60,075 nt of DNA from a virus. A program made the position numbers and the translations under genes. Where the stretch lies: positions 1 through 60,075 of the IMG/VR virus record IMGVR_UViG_3300025133_000112. The stretch is one strand, 5' to 3'. Below the pieces are notes generated by a model. It did no database searches and was not told the DNA's origin. It saw only the letters and a program-made list of their open reading frames with translations. Positions 4,767 through 12,832 of this stretch are shown in pieces; within the stretch, counting starts at the first letter, position 1, and each line of letters starts with the position of its first letter.

Positions 4767-5702
4767 ATGGATTTTAAGAATTTTAAGAAGAACCGTAAAA
4801 ACCTAAGTAAAAGCGTAGATAAACTAAAAGCCCAAAAGCCATCATATATTGATGATAGATTTTGGACTCTCACCAAAGATGCAGCCTTTGTTGGCGAAGC
4901 AATTATCAGATTTCTTCCTCAGAAAGATATTGATCTTTCACCTGTAGCACTTTATTACAAGCATGGATTTCAAGAAAATGGAAAATGGTTTTGGGAAAAT
5001 TGTCCATTCACCCTTGGAAAGGATTGTCCAGTTTGTGATTATGTTCAGCCATTTTGGGATGAAGGTTCAGAACCTTCAAAGAAGAAAGCTGGAAAGTATA
5101 GTAGAAAGAAGAATCATGTAGCAAATATTCTTGTAGTAAAAGATCCTGCTAAACCAGAAAATAATGGAAAGCAATTTCTATTTAATTTTGGCGTAAGTAT
5201 CTTTGATAAGCTAATGGAAAAACTTGCTCCTGAATCTGAATTATCTGAAGTTTCTATGGTACATGATCTTTGGGATGGACAGAATTTTCACCTTAAATCA
5301 AAGAAGAAAGATAAGTATCCAAATTATGATACATCTGAATTTCTTCCTGCAAAAACCCCTATAGCTAAGACTGATAAAGAAATTGAGACATTCTATAATG
5401 CAATTATAGATCTTAATGAATTTATTGATCCAAATAAGTTTAGAGATTATAAGCTTATTGAAGAGAAATTCAATACTATCATGAAGATAAAATCTACAAA
5501 TAAAGTTGAAGTATCTGATAATACACCAGAAGCAACTGAGGAAATTTCTGAAGAATCTAATGTAGATTCTATTATCACTGAGTCTAATGATACTGAGGAA
5601 GCTTCTGTGACACTTGAGGATGATTCAAATGTTAAAGCAACAGATGAAGAGGATGATGATTTTAACTTTGATGATGATGATTTTAACTTTGATGACGAGT
5701 AG
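4767..5702 (+). CDS. 32: Single-stranded DNA-binding protein gp32
   Basis: 311 residues, close to the 301 of T4 gp32. Coats ssDNA cooperatively during replication, recombination and repair. The basic N-terminus (MDFKNFKKNRKNLSK) fits the cooperativity domain. The OB-type core contains the zinc site His66, Cys79, Cys87, Cys90 (KHGF, ENCP, KDCPVC), in the same spacing class as T4 H64-C77-C87-C90. Residues ~255-311 form a low-complexity acidic tail ending with repeated DDDFNFDD, the part that recruits partner proteins. Preceded by a repeat-bearing unstructured leader and followed by a strong bidirectional terminator, so it is probably an independently controlled unit. Confidence 0.95.
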   Translation: MDFKNFKKNRKNLSKSVDKLKAQKPSYIDDRFWTLTKDAAFVGEAIIRFLPQKDIDLSPVALYYKHGFQENGKWFWENCPFTLGKDCPVCDYVQPFWDEGSEPSKKKAGKYSRKKNHVANILVVKDPAKPENNGKQFLFNFGVSIFDKLMEKLAPESELSEVSMVHDLWDGQNFHLKSKKKDKYPNYDTSEFLPAKTPIAKTDKEIETFYNAIIDLNEFIDPNKFRDYKLIEEKFNTIMKIKSTNKVEVSDNTPEATEEISEESNVDSIITESNDTEEASVTLEDDSNVKATDEEDDDFNFDDDDFNFDDE

Positions 5703-5734
5703 AAATTAAACTAATTACTTTTGTTCTATAATAG

Positions 5735-5768
5735 AAAATGGCCTACTAAATATTTAGTAGGCCATTTT
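5735..5768. terminator. Bidirectional intrinsic terminator
   Basis: Perfect 16-bp inverted repeat AAAATGGCCTACTAAA / TTTAGTAGGCCATTTT with a 2-nt centre, flanked by T-runs on both strands. Lies between the convergent gp32 and the membrane-protein gene. Confidence 0.9.
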
Positions 5769-5772
5769 TATT

Positions 5773-6249
5773 TTAAGGTGTTACTGGTACTGATGTAACT
5801 GTATATCCATTCATTTGTATAAAAAATCCAATAGCATATATAATTAATGTTATAAATCCTATAATAAATGGTAACTTTATTTTTGCCCATGTACTTAAGG
5901 TATTTAAAGTTGTTTTTATTTTTATAACATTTGCATAAATTAATTTTATATATTTATCAATATTTTCTGTATGTTCTTGAATATCGTCAATAGCTTTGCC
6001 AAGAAGCGGTATTTTATCTATTTTTTTATCATTTGAATTAATTATTTGTGCATTAGTTTTAAACATTATTAATAAATCACTAAAGCACTCTTTGATGTAA
6101 TTTAAGTCTTCATGATGTTTTGTATAATCCTTATTATTAGGTAAATCGTCAACGAGGATCTCGATTCTTTTAACGAGGCTAGTGAACTCAGATAGAATTT
6201 CAGTATTTCGGATTACAATATCAATATACTTAGCATCATCATCGCCCAT
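5773..6249 (-). CDS. Predicted membrane-anchored coiled-coil protein
   Basis: 158 residues. Residues 1-115 are charged and helical (probable coiled coil, many Ile/Lys/Asp). Residues ~122-145 (LPFIIGFITLIIYAIGFFIQ) form a single transmembrane helix, followed by a short polar end (TSVPVTP). An N-in, single-span topology is likely. No family is recognised; it is last in the terminase operon, where some phages place lysis-control or membrane-associated assembly proteins, but nothing specific supports either. RBS AAAGGAAAAA, overlapping the stop region of the preceding 37-residue gene. Confidence 0.65.
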   Translation of the reverse strand: MGDDDAKYIDIVIRNTEILSEFTSLVKRIEILVDDLPNNKDYTKHHEDLNYIKECFSDLLIMFKTNAQIINSNDKKIDKIPLLGKAIDDIQEHTENIDKYIKLIYANVIKIKTTLNTLSTWAKIKLPFIIGFITLIIYAIGFFIQMNGYTVTSVPVTP

Positions 6250-6251
6250 TT

Positions 6252-6365
6252 TTATTTTTCCTTTATTTTATTATTTATTTTATTCTTAACCTTTTTTATA
6301 GATTCTAATATTTTCTCTTGTTCTTCTTTAAGTTTATTGTTGAAAAATAATTCCCTATTAGTCAT
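6252..6365 (-). CDS. 37-residue helical Lys-rich protein
   Basis: ATG at 6365 with RBS AAAGGA 10 nt upstream; ends TAA at 6254-6252, just before the next gene. The sequence (MTNRELFFNNKLKEEQEKI...) is one continuous amphipathic helix. The same frame is open back to an ATG at 6422 but without an RBS. Coupled to the membrane-protein gene by close spacing. Unknown function. Confidence 0.5.
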   Translation of the reverse strand: MTNRELFFNNKLKEEQEKILESIKKVKNKINNKIKEK

Positions 6366-6437
6366 TATATTTTTTTCCTTTATAGTCAATTTATGGTATC
6401 CAATTGAATCTAGTATAAGCATAACATTTTTCTTTTA

Positions 6438-6872
6438 TTATTTTTCTATTTCGTTTATTTCTTCGATTATCTCATTTAATGTTTTTTCACCAACTCCACC
6501 TTTATCATCATCAGCATCTCCATTCGCTGGGATTTTACTAGATTCTTGTTTCTTGTTAATTTTTAATTGTTTATCATGCATCTCTTGTAATTCTTTAGAT
6601 GCATTTATCATCATTTTTATAACACTTGCACAAGCATCAATAGCTTTTGGGCTTTTATCTATTGCTATTGATTTTAAAGATTCTCCGACGACGGTCTCAC
6701 AAATAGCTATTGACTTTCTTAATTTTGTGCGTACAAATTCATAGTCACAACTTATATCTAATTTATAGTCATCATTGAATTCAAATTTTTCTTCTTTAAT
6801 TTCTAATTCTTTAATTTCAAGATCATCATCAATATCTAATATGTCTGCTATTCCTGCTATATTTGGTTTCAT
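6438..6872 (-). CDS. 16: Terminase small subunit (gp16-like)
   Basis: 144 residues (T4 gp16 is 164). The central segment, about residues 42-105 (CDYEFVRTKLRKSI... SPKAIDACASVIKMMINASKELQEMHDKQLKI), follows the pattern of T4-type small terminases: DYEY.R.. helix, then (P/S)RA.E(V)...(L/I)IK...N..L..L...+. These assemble into rings that recognise DNA and stimulate the gp17 packaging ATPase; gp17 is not in this window. The C-terminus is acidic. Start ATG at 6872 overlaps the stop of the ART-like gene (ATGA). Its first codons are partly duplicated at 7458-7500. Confidence 0.7.
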   Translation of the reverse strand: MKPNIAGIADILDIDDDLEIKELEIKEEKFEFNDDYKLDISCDYEFVRTKLRKSIAICETVVGESLKSIAIDKSPKAIDACASVIKMMINASKELQEMHDKQLKINKKQESSKIPANGDADDDKGGVGEKTLNEIIEEINEIEK

Positions 6873-7417
6873 TTTATCATATATCCTTTAATAAATTTTG
6901 GATCTATTTTCTTAGGCATCCTTATTTCTGTTAACATATAATAGTCTAAATCTGAACCGCCATTTTCTATATGTTTTTCATATAAATCTTTATCAATTAA
7001 CTTTTTTCTTTGAGTATCCATATTACCACGAGCAGCACCCATTTTCTTTAAAAAATCCTTTTGCTTCATTTGAATGACAAATACAAGTCTTTCATTCATT
7101 GGAGTATTTTTAGATTTTTTACCAGCACTTCTAAATGAAGATTTTGTTTTTTCTAAAGTCTTTGATTCTCCGCCCATAACACTCATTGAAGCATATGCTC
7201 TAGAAGTCATTGGATCTAATGCTAAAGATACCCATCCAGCAGTAGGTCCTTCGGTTGGTGCAACTATTCCATTCTTTTGAATAAATTCCAAATTATTTAT
7301 ATGAGTACCATGATAAAATGTAACAGGATCACTATCTAACCACCATCCAATTTTTGGATTAAAGTTAGATGGTATTTTCTTTATAGCTTCACTTAAATAT
7401 TCAATAAATGATATCAT
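6869..7417 (-). CDS. ADP-ribosyltransferase-like protein with capsid-targeting-type leader
   Basis: 182 residues. Leader MISFIEYLSEA is identical over ten residues to the next gene's leader and resembles the T4 internal-protein capsid-targeting sequence (basic/aromatic start, ending LxE, the gp21 cleavage consensus). The body looks like a minimal ART fold: FYHGTHINNLEFIQKNGI (residues ~33-50, first motif with YHGT), GWVSLALDPMTSRAYAS (~61-77, second motif), and a late TEIRMP...I segment (~164-170) carrying the expected Glu. By analogy with T4 Alt it could be packaged and injected to modify host proteins. Fold assignment by pattern only; target unknown. RBS is in the duplicated region (GGAGAGATAG ahead of ATG). 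Confidence 0.5.
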   Translation of the reverse strand: MISFIEYLSEAIKKIPSNFNPKIGWWLDSDPVTFYHGTHINNLEFIQKNGIVAPTEGPTAGWVSLALDPMTSRAYASMSVMGGESKTLEKTKSSFRSAGKKSKNTPMNERLVFVIQMKQKDFLKKMGAARGNMDTQRKKLIDKDLYEKHIENGGSDLDYYMLTEIRMPKKIDPKFIKGYMIK

Positions 7418-7460
7418 CTATCTCTCCAAATCAGTTTCAATATCTAAATCTTCTACTGCT
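7387..7460 (-). repeat. Duplicated junction, copy 1
   Basis: 74 nt covering the ART-like gene start (MISFIEYLSE) and a copy of the end of gp15 (AVEDLDIET..DLER). Identical to 7794-7882 except for one 15-nt in-frame deletion. Confidence 0.9.
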
Positions 7461-7483
7461 ATTCCCATTATATTTGTATTCAT
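7418..7483 (-). pseudogene. Chimeric 21-codon ORF: start of gp16 joined to end of gp15
   Basis: Reads MNTNIMGIA then VEDLDIETDLER and TAG, with TAG directly followed by the ATG of the ART-like gene. The first part copies the terminase small subunit start (MKPNIAGIAD) and the second copies the gp15 C-terminus (AVEDLDIETNLDTNDLER). The join falls on CTGCT (+ strand), a 5-nt microhomology present at both sources. It is the expected junction of a tandem duplication running from gp15's end to gp16's start. It may serve only to couple translation. Confidence 0.65.
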
Positions 7484-7497
7484 TTTATCATGTATCC

Positions 7498-7824
7498 TTA
7501 TTTACGATTATATAAAATATCTTTTAATTTGGATGCTATTCCACTTTTTCTATATTTATATTTAACAAAAATATTCTGGACTCCATTAGTACTAGATATC
7601 CACCCTATAGGCTCATTACTTATATATGCTATAACTATTTTAGATGGATTTTCATTTGGATAATTCAATACTGCACCAAATCCTCCAGATATTCCTTTAT
7701 GATCCAATAAAGATAATTTTTTAGTTAATTTTTTATCTTTAATTATATCTTTATTATTTAATATTTTAGAATATGATACTTTATATTCAACATCTTCACT
7801 TAAATATTCAATAAATGATATCAT
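7498..7824 (-). CDS. GNAT-like acetyltransferase with capsid-targeting-type leader
   Basis: 108 residues. Leader MISFIEYLSE is identical to that of the ART-like protein. The rest ends with a GNAT core: IAYISNEPIGWISSTNGVQNIFVKYKYRKSGIASKL, where ISNEPIGWI is the beta-4 strand and YRKSGIASKLKDIL the acetyl-CoA loop (R-x-x-G-x-A/G) and helix. At 108 residues it is shorter than typical ~150-residue GNATs and ends soon after motif A, so it may lack motif B. The bases after its stop (GGATACATGATAAAATGA) copy the last codons of the ART-like gene (...GYMIK), showing replacement of an ART-type body by a GNAT body. Substrate unknown. Confidence 0.6.
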   Translation of the reverse strand: MISFIEYLSEDVEYKVSYSKILNNKDIIKDKKLTKKLSLLDHKGISGGFGAVLNYPNENPSKIVIAYISNEPIGWISSTNGVQNIFVKYKYRKSGIASKLKDILYNRK

Positions 7825-7882
7825 CTATCTCTCCAAATCATTTGTATCTAAATTAGTTTCAATATCTAAATCTTCTACTGCT
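7794..7882 (-). repeat. Duplicated junction, copy 2
   Basis: Covers the GNAT-like gene start and the true gp15 3' end; counterpart of 7387-7460 with 15 extra bases (7841-7855). Confidence 0.9.
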
Positions 7883-8631
7883 AACCAATCAGGCCATTCA
7901 GCATCTTGACCTTCAGTTTTTGTTTCATCAATTTCTTGTGTTATTTCATTCCATTCTAAATTAATATTTGATATCGCATCTGCTTCCTCATTTACAAACT
8001 TAATATTCATAAAATCAATCACCGTTGAATTTGTAATTGGTGGGTATAGGAAACCTTTTAAAGTAAAATTCATGTTAGCCATGAGTGTTCTGGAGTTTTC
8101 CTCATCCAAATCTGTTTCCATATCTAAAGTAACGCCATTAAAATTTACTGGAACATTACGTTGTATGCCTAAAGAATCTATTTCTTTAACTGTAATAGTA
8201 TAATGAGGATTAAAAAATGTTACAGCTTGTTCAATAATTTGTAATAAATCATCCATGTATTTAGACCAAATAACCATATCAATTGTAAAATTATATGGAA
8301 TTGGATTATACATAAAATCTTCTGATTTGCTATCAATATTTATTGAGATAGTATCAAGAGGACTTAATTTTCTTTCATCATCTGGTTCTAAATCAGTTAT
8401 AAGAAATGATATTCTAGGTAAAAGAGTAGAAATTTTATTACCTACAGCAGGATTTCTTTGTAATAGCGTAAATATTTTACGTTTACCAGCATATGTAATA
8501 GGAACAGTGATATCTTTTAAAACATTACCACTTTCGCTTGTTCTTAATATATGAATATCATTAAAAATATGTGCAAAAGCAATTATATATTTTTTAGTCA
8601 TATCCCAGAAAAAATGATTTTTTGAAAGCAT
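7825..8631 (-). CDS. 15: Tail sheath stabiliser / tail terminator gp15
   Basis: 268 residues, T4 gp15 is 272. Joins the completed tail to the neck and caps the last sheath ring. The N-terminus FFWDMTKKYIIAFAHIFNDIHILR matches the T4 pattern of an aromatic start, then L..F.NI.I.R. Further matches are VPITYAGK, LLPRI, the MYNPIPYNFTIDM..WSKYMDDLLQIIEQ...FFNPHYT block, and the GFLYPP near residue 205, all in T4 order. The C-terminal ~50 residues are acidic and variable. TAG is immediately followed by the ATG of the GNAT-like gene. Confidence 0.88.
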   Translation of the reverse strand: MLSKNHFFWDMTKKYIIAFAHIFNDIHILRTSESGNVLKDITVPITYAGKRKIFTLLQRNPAVGNKISTLLPRISFLITDLEPDDERKLSPLDTISINIDSKSEDFMYNPIPYNFTIDMVIWSKYMDDLLQIIEQAVTFFNPHYTITVKEIDSLGIQRNVPVNFNGVTLDMETDLDEENSRTLMANMNFTLKGFLYPPITNSTVIDFMNIKFVNEEADAISNINLEWNEITQEIDETKTEGQDAEWPDWLAVEDLDIETNLDTNDLER

Positions 8632-8642
8632 TTATCTATTCC

Positions 8643-10658
8643 TTAATATTTGTATAAATTAAAAGTAGAATCATCAGTATTTGTAGACATATCATTACTA
8701 ACAACAGAATAATTGCTACTATTTGAAACAACTGAATTATTTTCAGTTTTAACAGGTTCTTTAATTATTTTCTCTTTAACTTCATTTTTCTTATTTTCTA
8801 TTTGTACTGCTTCTAAAGCATTTAAATTTGTATTTAATTCAATTTGATCAAATAAATCTTTATTAATATTAGCTGATTCAATCATATCAGCATCAACATT
8901 ACTATCAATATTACTACTATCAACAATTGAATAATCTACCATTAAATCTGGTTGTTCAATATTAACAGGAGGTGCTGTTACTTCAACATTCCATACTTTA
9001 GATAATTCTTCTTCTGATAATTCTTTACGATCTGATCCCATTTCATTTAAAAAATCTTGAAATGCATCTTCTCTAGCAATACCATATGATTCTATATCAC
9101 CAGTCCATTCTACATTTTTTGCTTCAGTTTCTATAAATCTTTTTCTATATGATCTTAATTCATCATCAGAAAATTTTAAATATAAGTCTGCATTTTCTTG
9201 CATTTGTTTAGATTGACTTTCTCTTAATTGTTGTAAGTCTTCTTGTTCTAATTTTAAATCTAAAGCCCAATCTCTTTCAATTATAAGTTCTTCACCTTGT
9301 ATAACCATTAATGCAGCTTTTTGTTTTATTAATAATGCAGCAGTTGCTTTATCAACAATTGTTTCTGCATTTTTAAAGGTATCAGCTAACATACCTAATC
9401 TTTCAGATTCTAATTTCCATCTTGCTTCTTGTTCAGCATCTAATTTGTCATAAATCTTATTCATTAATGGAGAAATAACTTTTTTGTTTAATAAAGTACC
9501 AATACCAAAACCAATTGCACCAGCAACAGCAACTCCTAATGCAGGTAATGCTAATGAAACAGCACCAGATAAAGCAGTTCCTAATCCACCAACTACAGTA
9601 GTAATAACACCACCTAATTTAGTACCAAGACCAGCAAGAATAGAACTAATTTTTACACCTAAAATACCCTTTAATGAATCAAAAAATCCACCTGTTTCTT
9701 CTTGTGTTTCTGATTGATCTCCTTTAATATCTAAAAGATCTTTAAGGAGATCATTTCTTTCATCGTCTCTATTTATATTTTCATCTTGTTGCTGTTCTAT
9801 TAAAAAGGAATCTTCATTTTGTTTAGTATATTGGTCTTCACCATTCTTAACTAGTAAATTAAAATTAGATATTAAATCTTTAAATCCTTCAGTATTTACA
9901 GTTAATATTTTATCAAATAAATTAAAATCATTTTCAAAATATTCTTTATCTGATTCTTCTGACTCAATTGATATATCATTTGTTGCAGGTTCAATTGATA
10001 TATCATTTGTTGCAGGTTCAAGTTTATCAGATATATTATCATTTGATTCTAAAATAGGTTCAATTGATATATCATCTACTATAACATTAATATCATCAGG
10101 ATCACTTTCAGTATCTTCTTTTGACTCAATTGGTATATTATCTGTTGTAGGTTCAATTTTATCAGGTGGTTGTTCTACATCACCTAATGTAGATTCTTCC
10201 TTAATATTTCTAATTTCATCTAAAGTATTAGAAATAGTATCACTCATCATACTTATAATAGGAGAACCAGTTAATACACTTATATTTTTTATAATATTTT
10301 TTGGTTTAAAGGAATCTTTAATATCACCAATAACTTCAGATGTTTTCTTTGATGCTTTCTCTTTTGTTTTCCCTACTGCTGTACCAACAAATCCTTTCTT
10401 ATCTTCTTTTCTTTGTTTCTTTTCTTTTTTCTCTTTTTTCTTATCACTCTTTTCTTCTCTTTCAGATTCATTATTAAAATCTTCATTTTGTTTCTTAAGA
10501 GTATTAGAAATTTTAGACATCATAGAACTAAATAATTTAGAAGATTTCTTCATATTATCATTTAGCTGACTTGTATTTTCAATAATTTGTTCTAAATCCC
10601 TTTTTTCATTATTTATGGATTCATTAATTGTTTCTAATTTATCATTATTATCTGCCAT
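8643..10658 (-). CDS. Tail tape measure protein
   Basis: 671 residues. Evidence is architecture and position rather than sequence identity. Long charged coiled-coil N-terminus (Lys/Glu-rich, residues ~50-110). Disordered acidic middle with a repeated IEPATNDISIEPATNDIS. Glycine/alanine-rich hydrophobic stretch at ~332-395 (ILAGLGTKLGGVITTVVGGL and onward) typical of tape measures that cross the host membrane. A helical, Gln/Glu-rich C-terminus follows. It sits directly after the gp26-like chaperone and its frameshift extension, the canonical place of a tape measure. At about 0.15 nm per residue it would set a tail of about 100 nm. Counterpart of T4 gp29. Confidence 0.7.
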   Translation of the reverse strand: MADNNDKLETINESINNEKRDLEQIIENTSQLNDNMKKSSKLFSSMMSKISNTLKKQNEDFNNESEREEKSDKKKEKKEKKQRKEDKKGFVGTAVGKTKEKASKKTSEVIGDIKDSFKPKNIIKNISVLTGSPIISMMSDTISNTLDEIRNIKEESTLGDVEQPPDKIEPTTDNIPIESKEDTESDPDDINVIVDDISIEPILESNDNISDKLEPATNDISIEPATNDISIESEESDKEYFENDFNLFDKILTVNTEGFKDLISNFNLLVKNGEDQYTKQNEDSFLIEQQQDENINRDDERNDLLKDLLDIKGDQSETQEETGGFFDSLKGILGVKISSILAGLGTKLGGVITTVVGGLGTALSGAVSLALPALGVAVAGAIGFGIGTLLNKKVISPLMNKIYDKLDAEQEARWKLESERLGMLADTFKNAETIVDKATAALLIKQKAALMVIQGEELIIERDWALDLKLEQEDLQQLRESQSKQMQENADLYLKFSDDELRSYRKRFIETEAKNVEWTGDIESYGIAREDAFQDFLNEMGSDRKELSEEELSKVWNVEVTAPPVNIEQPDLMVDYSIVDSSNIDSNVDADMIESANINKDLFDQIELNTNLNALEAVQIENKKNEVKEKIIKEPVKTENNSVVSNSSNYSVVSNDMSTNTDDSTFNLYKY

Positions 10659-10836
10659 GTTTTTTCATATTTCCTTCTTTCTTAAGAGCCTTAACTGTTA
10701 GAGCTGAATTAATTTCTAATTCATATGGATAAAGAGTCATAATAGAATGATAATCGAAATCGCTATATCTTTGAAATTTAAATACTTTTTCATAATATTT
10801 CATAATATTGCTATTTTCGATTATTTGATGTATCCT
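10648..10836 (-). CDS. -1 frameshift extension of the gp26-like chaperone
   Basis: 62 codons in the -1 frame downstream of T TTT TTA (10842-10836), ending TAA at 10650-10648 and overlapping the tape measure ATG (10658). It reads RIHQIIENSNI MKYYEKVFKF QRYSDFDYHS IMTLYPYELE and on. An internal ATG (10803) has no clear RBS. Fused product would be 232 + 62 = 294 residues. Long-tailed phages commonly make two tail-assembly chaperones from such an arrangement just upstream of the tape measure gene. The 0-frame stop comes only four codons after the slip site. Frameshifting itself is inferred. Confidence 0.65.
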   Translation of the reverse strand, partial: RIHQIIENSNIMKYYEKVFKFQRYSDFDYHSIMTLYPYELEINSALTVKALKKEGNMKKHGR

Positions 10837-11531
10837 AAAAAATCAATGACTTGGTCAAACTCCTCTTTGTTACAAAATGGACATTTTGTTTTTATTTCCA
10901 TACTCAAAGTAATAAGTTTATCTATTTCTGTAGTTAATATTTTAATTTGAGCAGCGCTTAGATTTTTTATAACATTTTTTATTAATTCTTGTGGATCTTC
11001 ATTTTTAATTATTTGTTTATTAAAAATTATTCTTTTAGTAGAAAAGGCAATTTTATTTAATTTCTTATCATATTTATCATCTTCATTTGAAATTGTCTTT
11101 GTTATTAAAAAATTAGTAGGACATAATTCAAATGATAATTCATCAGATATTTTAATAACTGATTTTATTTTATCTTCATCTTTATATACTAAAGATTTTT
11201 CAACATCTAATTTAAATTCATATGATTTTTCACATTCTGAACATTTATTTCTTTTTAGTGTTAAAATTTCATCAGTACTTTTAGATCTAAGAAAAACTAC
11301 AATTTTAACAAAATCAATTAATGATAATTCATCAATATCTATTTCTGTTATTAAACAATCTTTTAATACAAATAAATAATTAGTTATTAAATCATTTATA
11401 TTATCAGATTCTAAAGCAGTTAGAATTAGTTTTTCATGACCAATATTATATGGTCTATACTCAATTTCTTTATTTAAAACATGTAAAAAAACTCTATGTA
11501 CTGGAGCAACATTTATCTCTGGAATATTCAT
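10821..11531 (-). CDS. 26: Baseplate hub / tail-assembly chaperone (gp26-like, T4_baseplate family)
   Basis: 236 residues (T4 gp26 is 208). The N-terminal pattern VHRVFLHVLNKEIEYRPYNIGHEKLILTA fits the family in which a target peptide is followed by P....E..L..A. Two CxxC pairs, KCSECEK (~102) and KCPFCNK (~220), probably bind zinc. The C-terminal helix ends ...FDQVIDFLGYIK. In T4, gp26 is needed for hub assembly around the tape measure gp29. Here a -1 slippery site lies five codons from the stop and the tape measure follows, so this looks like the short chaperone of a frameshift pair. Confidence 0.75.
   Translation of the reverse strand: MNIPEINVAPVHRVFLHVLNKEIEYRPYNIGHEKLILTALESDNINDLITNYLFVLKDCLITEIDIDELSLIDFVKIVVFLRSKSTDEILTLKRNKCSECEKSYEFKLDVEKSLVYKDEDKIKSVIKISDELSFELCPTNFLITKTISNEDDKYDKKLNKIAFSTKRIIFNKQIIKNEDPQELIKNVIKNLSAAQIKILTTEIDKLITLSMEIKTKCPFCNKEEFDQVIDFLGYIK
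10836..10842 (-). promoter_or_regulatory. Candidate programmed -1 ribosomal frameshift site T TTT TTA
   Basis: On the - strand the 0-frame codons are GAT TTT TTA GGA TAC ATC AAA TAA. The heptamer TTTTTTA is in the exact phase needed for tandem P/A-site slippage, and the -1 frame is then open for 62 codons. Confidence 0.65.
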
Positions 11532-11554
11532 TAATTTTCCTCTTTTTAAAAATA

Positions 11555-12307
11555 TTATAGTGATCTATTTACTAATTTAAAATTCTTTTGAGCTTTTCTC
11601 GATAAAACATTTCCTGAATTTATTTTTGCTGCTGGGTCAAAACCTAATTTATTTTCAATTTTGTAAAGATTTTCTTGTCCTATTATTCCACCAATTTTAG
11701 AACGTAATGTGTCTAATGGAAAACCAATATTTCCAAGAAAAAAACTACTATATTGAGCTTGACGTTCTTGTTGGTGAATTTGATATTCTGGATTTATATG
11801 ATTATTTACAACCAAATAGGCAACTTCATCAAATGCAACACTAATAGATAATGTTGTGAGTGTATCATTTTGGTCATAACCTAATTGTATATCTTCAATA
11901 TTAACTAAAGTAGCATTTAAAAGAAATGCTGACATTTTTATATCACCACGATTATTATATAATTCTATACTAATTTGTACATTATATTCTGATCTATAAC
12001 CTAATTGACCGTTTTCTGTTCTAATTACAGATATCCATTTATTAATAAATTCAAATAATTTATTGTTTTGATCAACATAAAAAGTAAAATTAGCTGGATC
12101 ATAATCAAAGTCTTGAGCTATATTTTGTTTTTTATTATCAAGAATAAATTGCTTTGTATTTATAGTCAAAAATGGAAAAGACGCATCTTTACAAAGATAC
12201 GAAACACTTTCATCACCTGTTTCTATAAATGGTGATGAAAATTGAACTTTGTAAAGATTTGGCTTTAAAAATCCAGTAAAATTAGATTTTATATCATTAA
12301 TTAGCAT
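11555..12307 (-). CDS. Tail-tube-like baseplate protein (gp19 paralog, gp54-like role)
   Basis: 250 residues. N-terminus IKSNFTGFLKPNLYKVQFSSP parallels the next gene, gp19 (FKANFINGARPNLYKMEISG), followed by the tube-fold hallmarks YLCKDASFPFLTI and F.Y.....FTFYVDQNNKLFEFINKW. The extra ~90 C-terminal residues distinguish it from gp19. T4 gp54, which starts tube polymerisation, also has a tube-like domain, so a tube-initiator or hub-capping role is likely. The pairing with gp19 in one operon (2-nt gap) supports this. Exact T4 equivalence is uncertain. Confidence 0.65.
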   Translation of the reverse strand: MLINDIKSNFTGFLKPNLYKVQFSSPFIETGDESVSYLCKDASFPFLTINTKQFILDNKKQNIAQDFDYDPANFTFYVDQNNKLFEFINKWISVIRTENGQLGYRSEYNVQISIELYNNRGDIKMSAFLLNATLVNIEDIQLGYDQNDTLTTLSISVAFDEVAYLVVNNHINPEYQIHQQERQAQYSSFFLGNIGFPLDTLRSKIGGIIGQENLYKIENKLGFDPAAKINSGNVLSRKAQKNFKLVNRSL

Positions 12308-12309
12308 TA

Positions 12310-12795
12310 TTATACTTTATTCCAATTTGTATATCTTAATTCTACAGTATATTCTGCTATTGTATCTGTGCTTTCAAATGATAGTTCAACAGGTGAAATA
12401 TTAATAGGCCATAATCCAACAAGTTCATAATTAGTCAAATCATCACCTTGTTGATCAAGAAGTATAATATTTCCTGTTCTTTCATACTCTGCTGGAGTAG
12501 CACCAAACATAGCATCATTGTTTTTAATTTCTTCCATCCATGATTCCATAGCTGTTCTAATAACCAGATCTGTATCCATAAGAACTGTTATAGAAATTGG
12601 CTCAAAAACAACATCACCAGCAACGTGATGCTTCATGTTAAGAAATGGAACTTCAATTTCACCGATAGTTTTACCAGGAAGTTGAGTGGCTTTACACATA
12701 AAACGAAGTTTATCTGCTATGCCTGATATTTCCATCTTATATAGATTAGGACGTGCACCATTAATAAAGTTTGCTTTAAACTCTGATATTCTCAA
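12310..12795 (-). CDS. 19: Tail tube protein gp19
   Basis: 161 residues; T4 gp19 is 163. Polymerises into hexamer rings that form the inner tail tube. The diagnostic series is present in order: ARPNLYKMEISG, FMCKATQLPG (T4 FQCKATALPA), NMKHHVAGDVVF (T4 NRKINVAGDRTF), ATPAEYERTG, LVGLWPINISPVELSF (T4 LWPTNVGELQLDW) and the closing TVELRYTNW. RBS AAGGAGACA. A perfect late element lies 38 nt upstream, fitting a major virion protein. Confidence 0.95.
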   Translation of the reverse strand: MRISEFKANFINGARPNLYKMEISGIADKLRFMCKATQLPGKTIGEIEVPFLNMKHHVAGDVVFEPISITVLMDTDLVIRTAMESWMEEIKNNDAMFGATPAEYERTGNIILLDQQGDDLTNYELVGLWPINISPVELSFESTDTIAEYTVELRYTNWNKV

Positions 12796-12832
12796 TTTTT
12801 TGTCTCCTTGTATAAAATAATTGTATTTTTTT

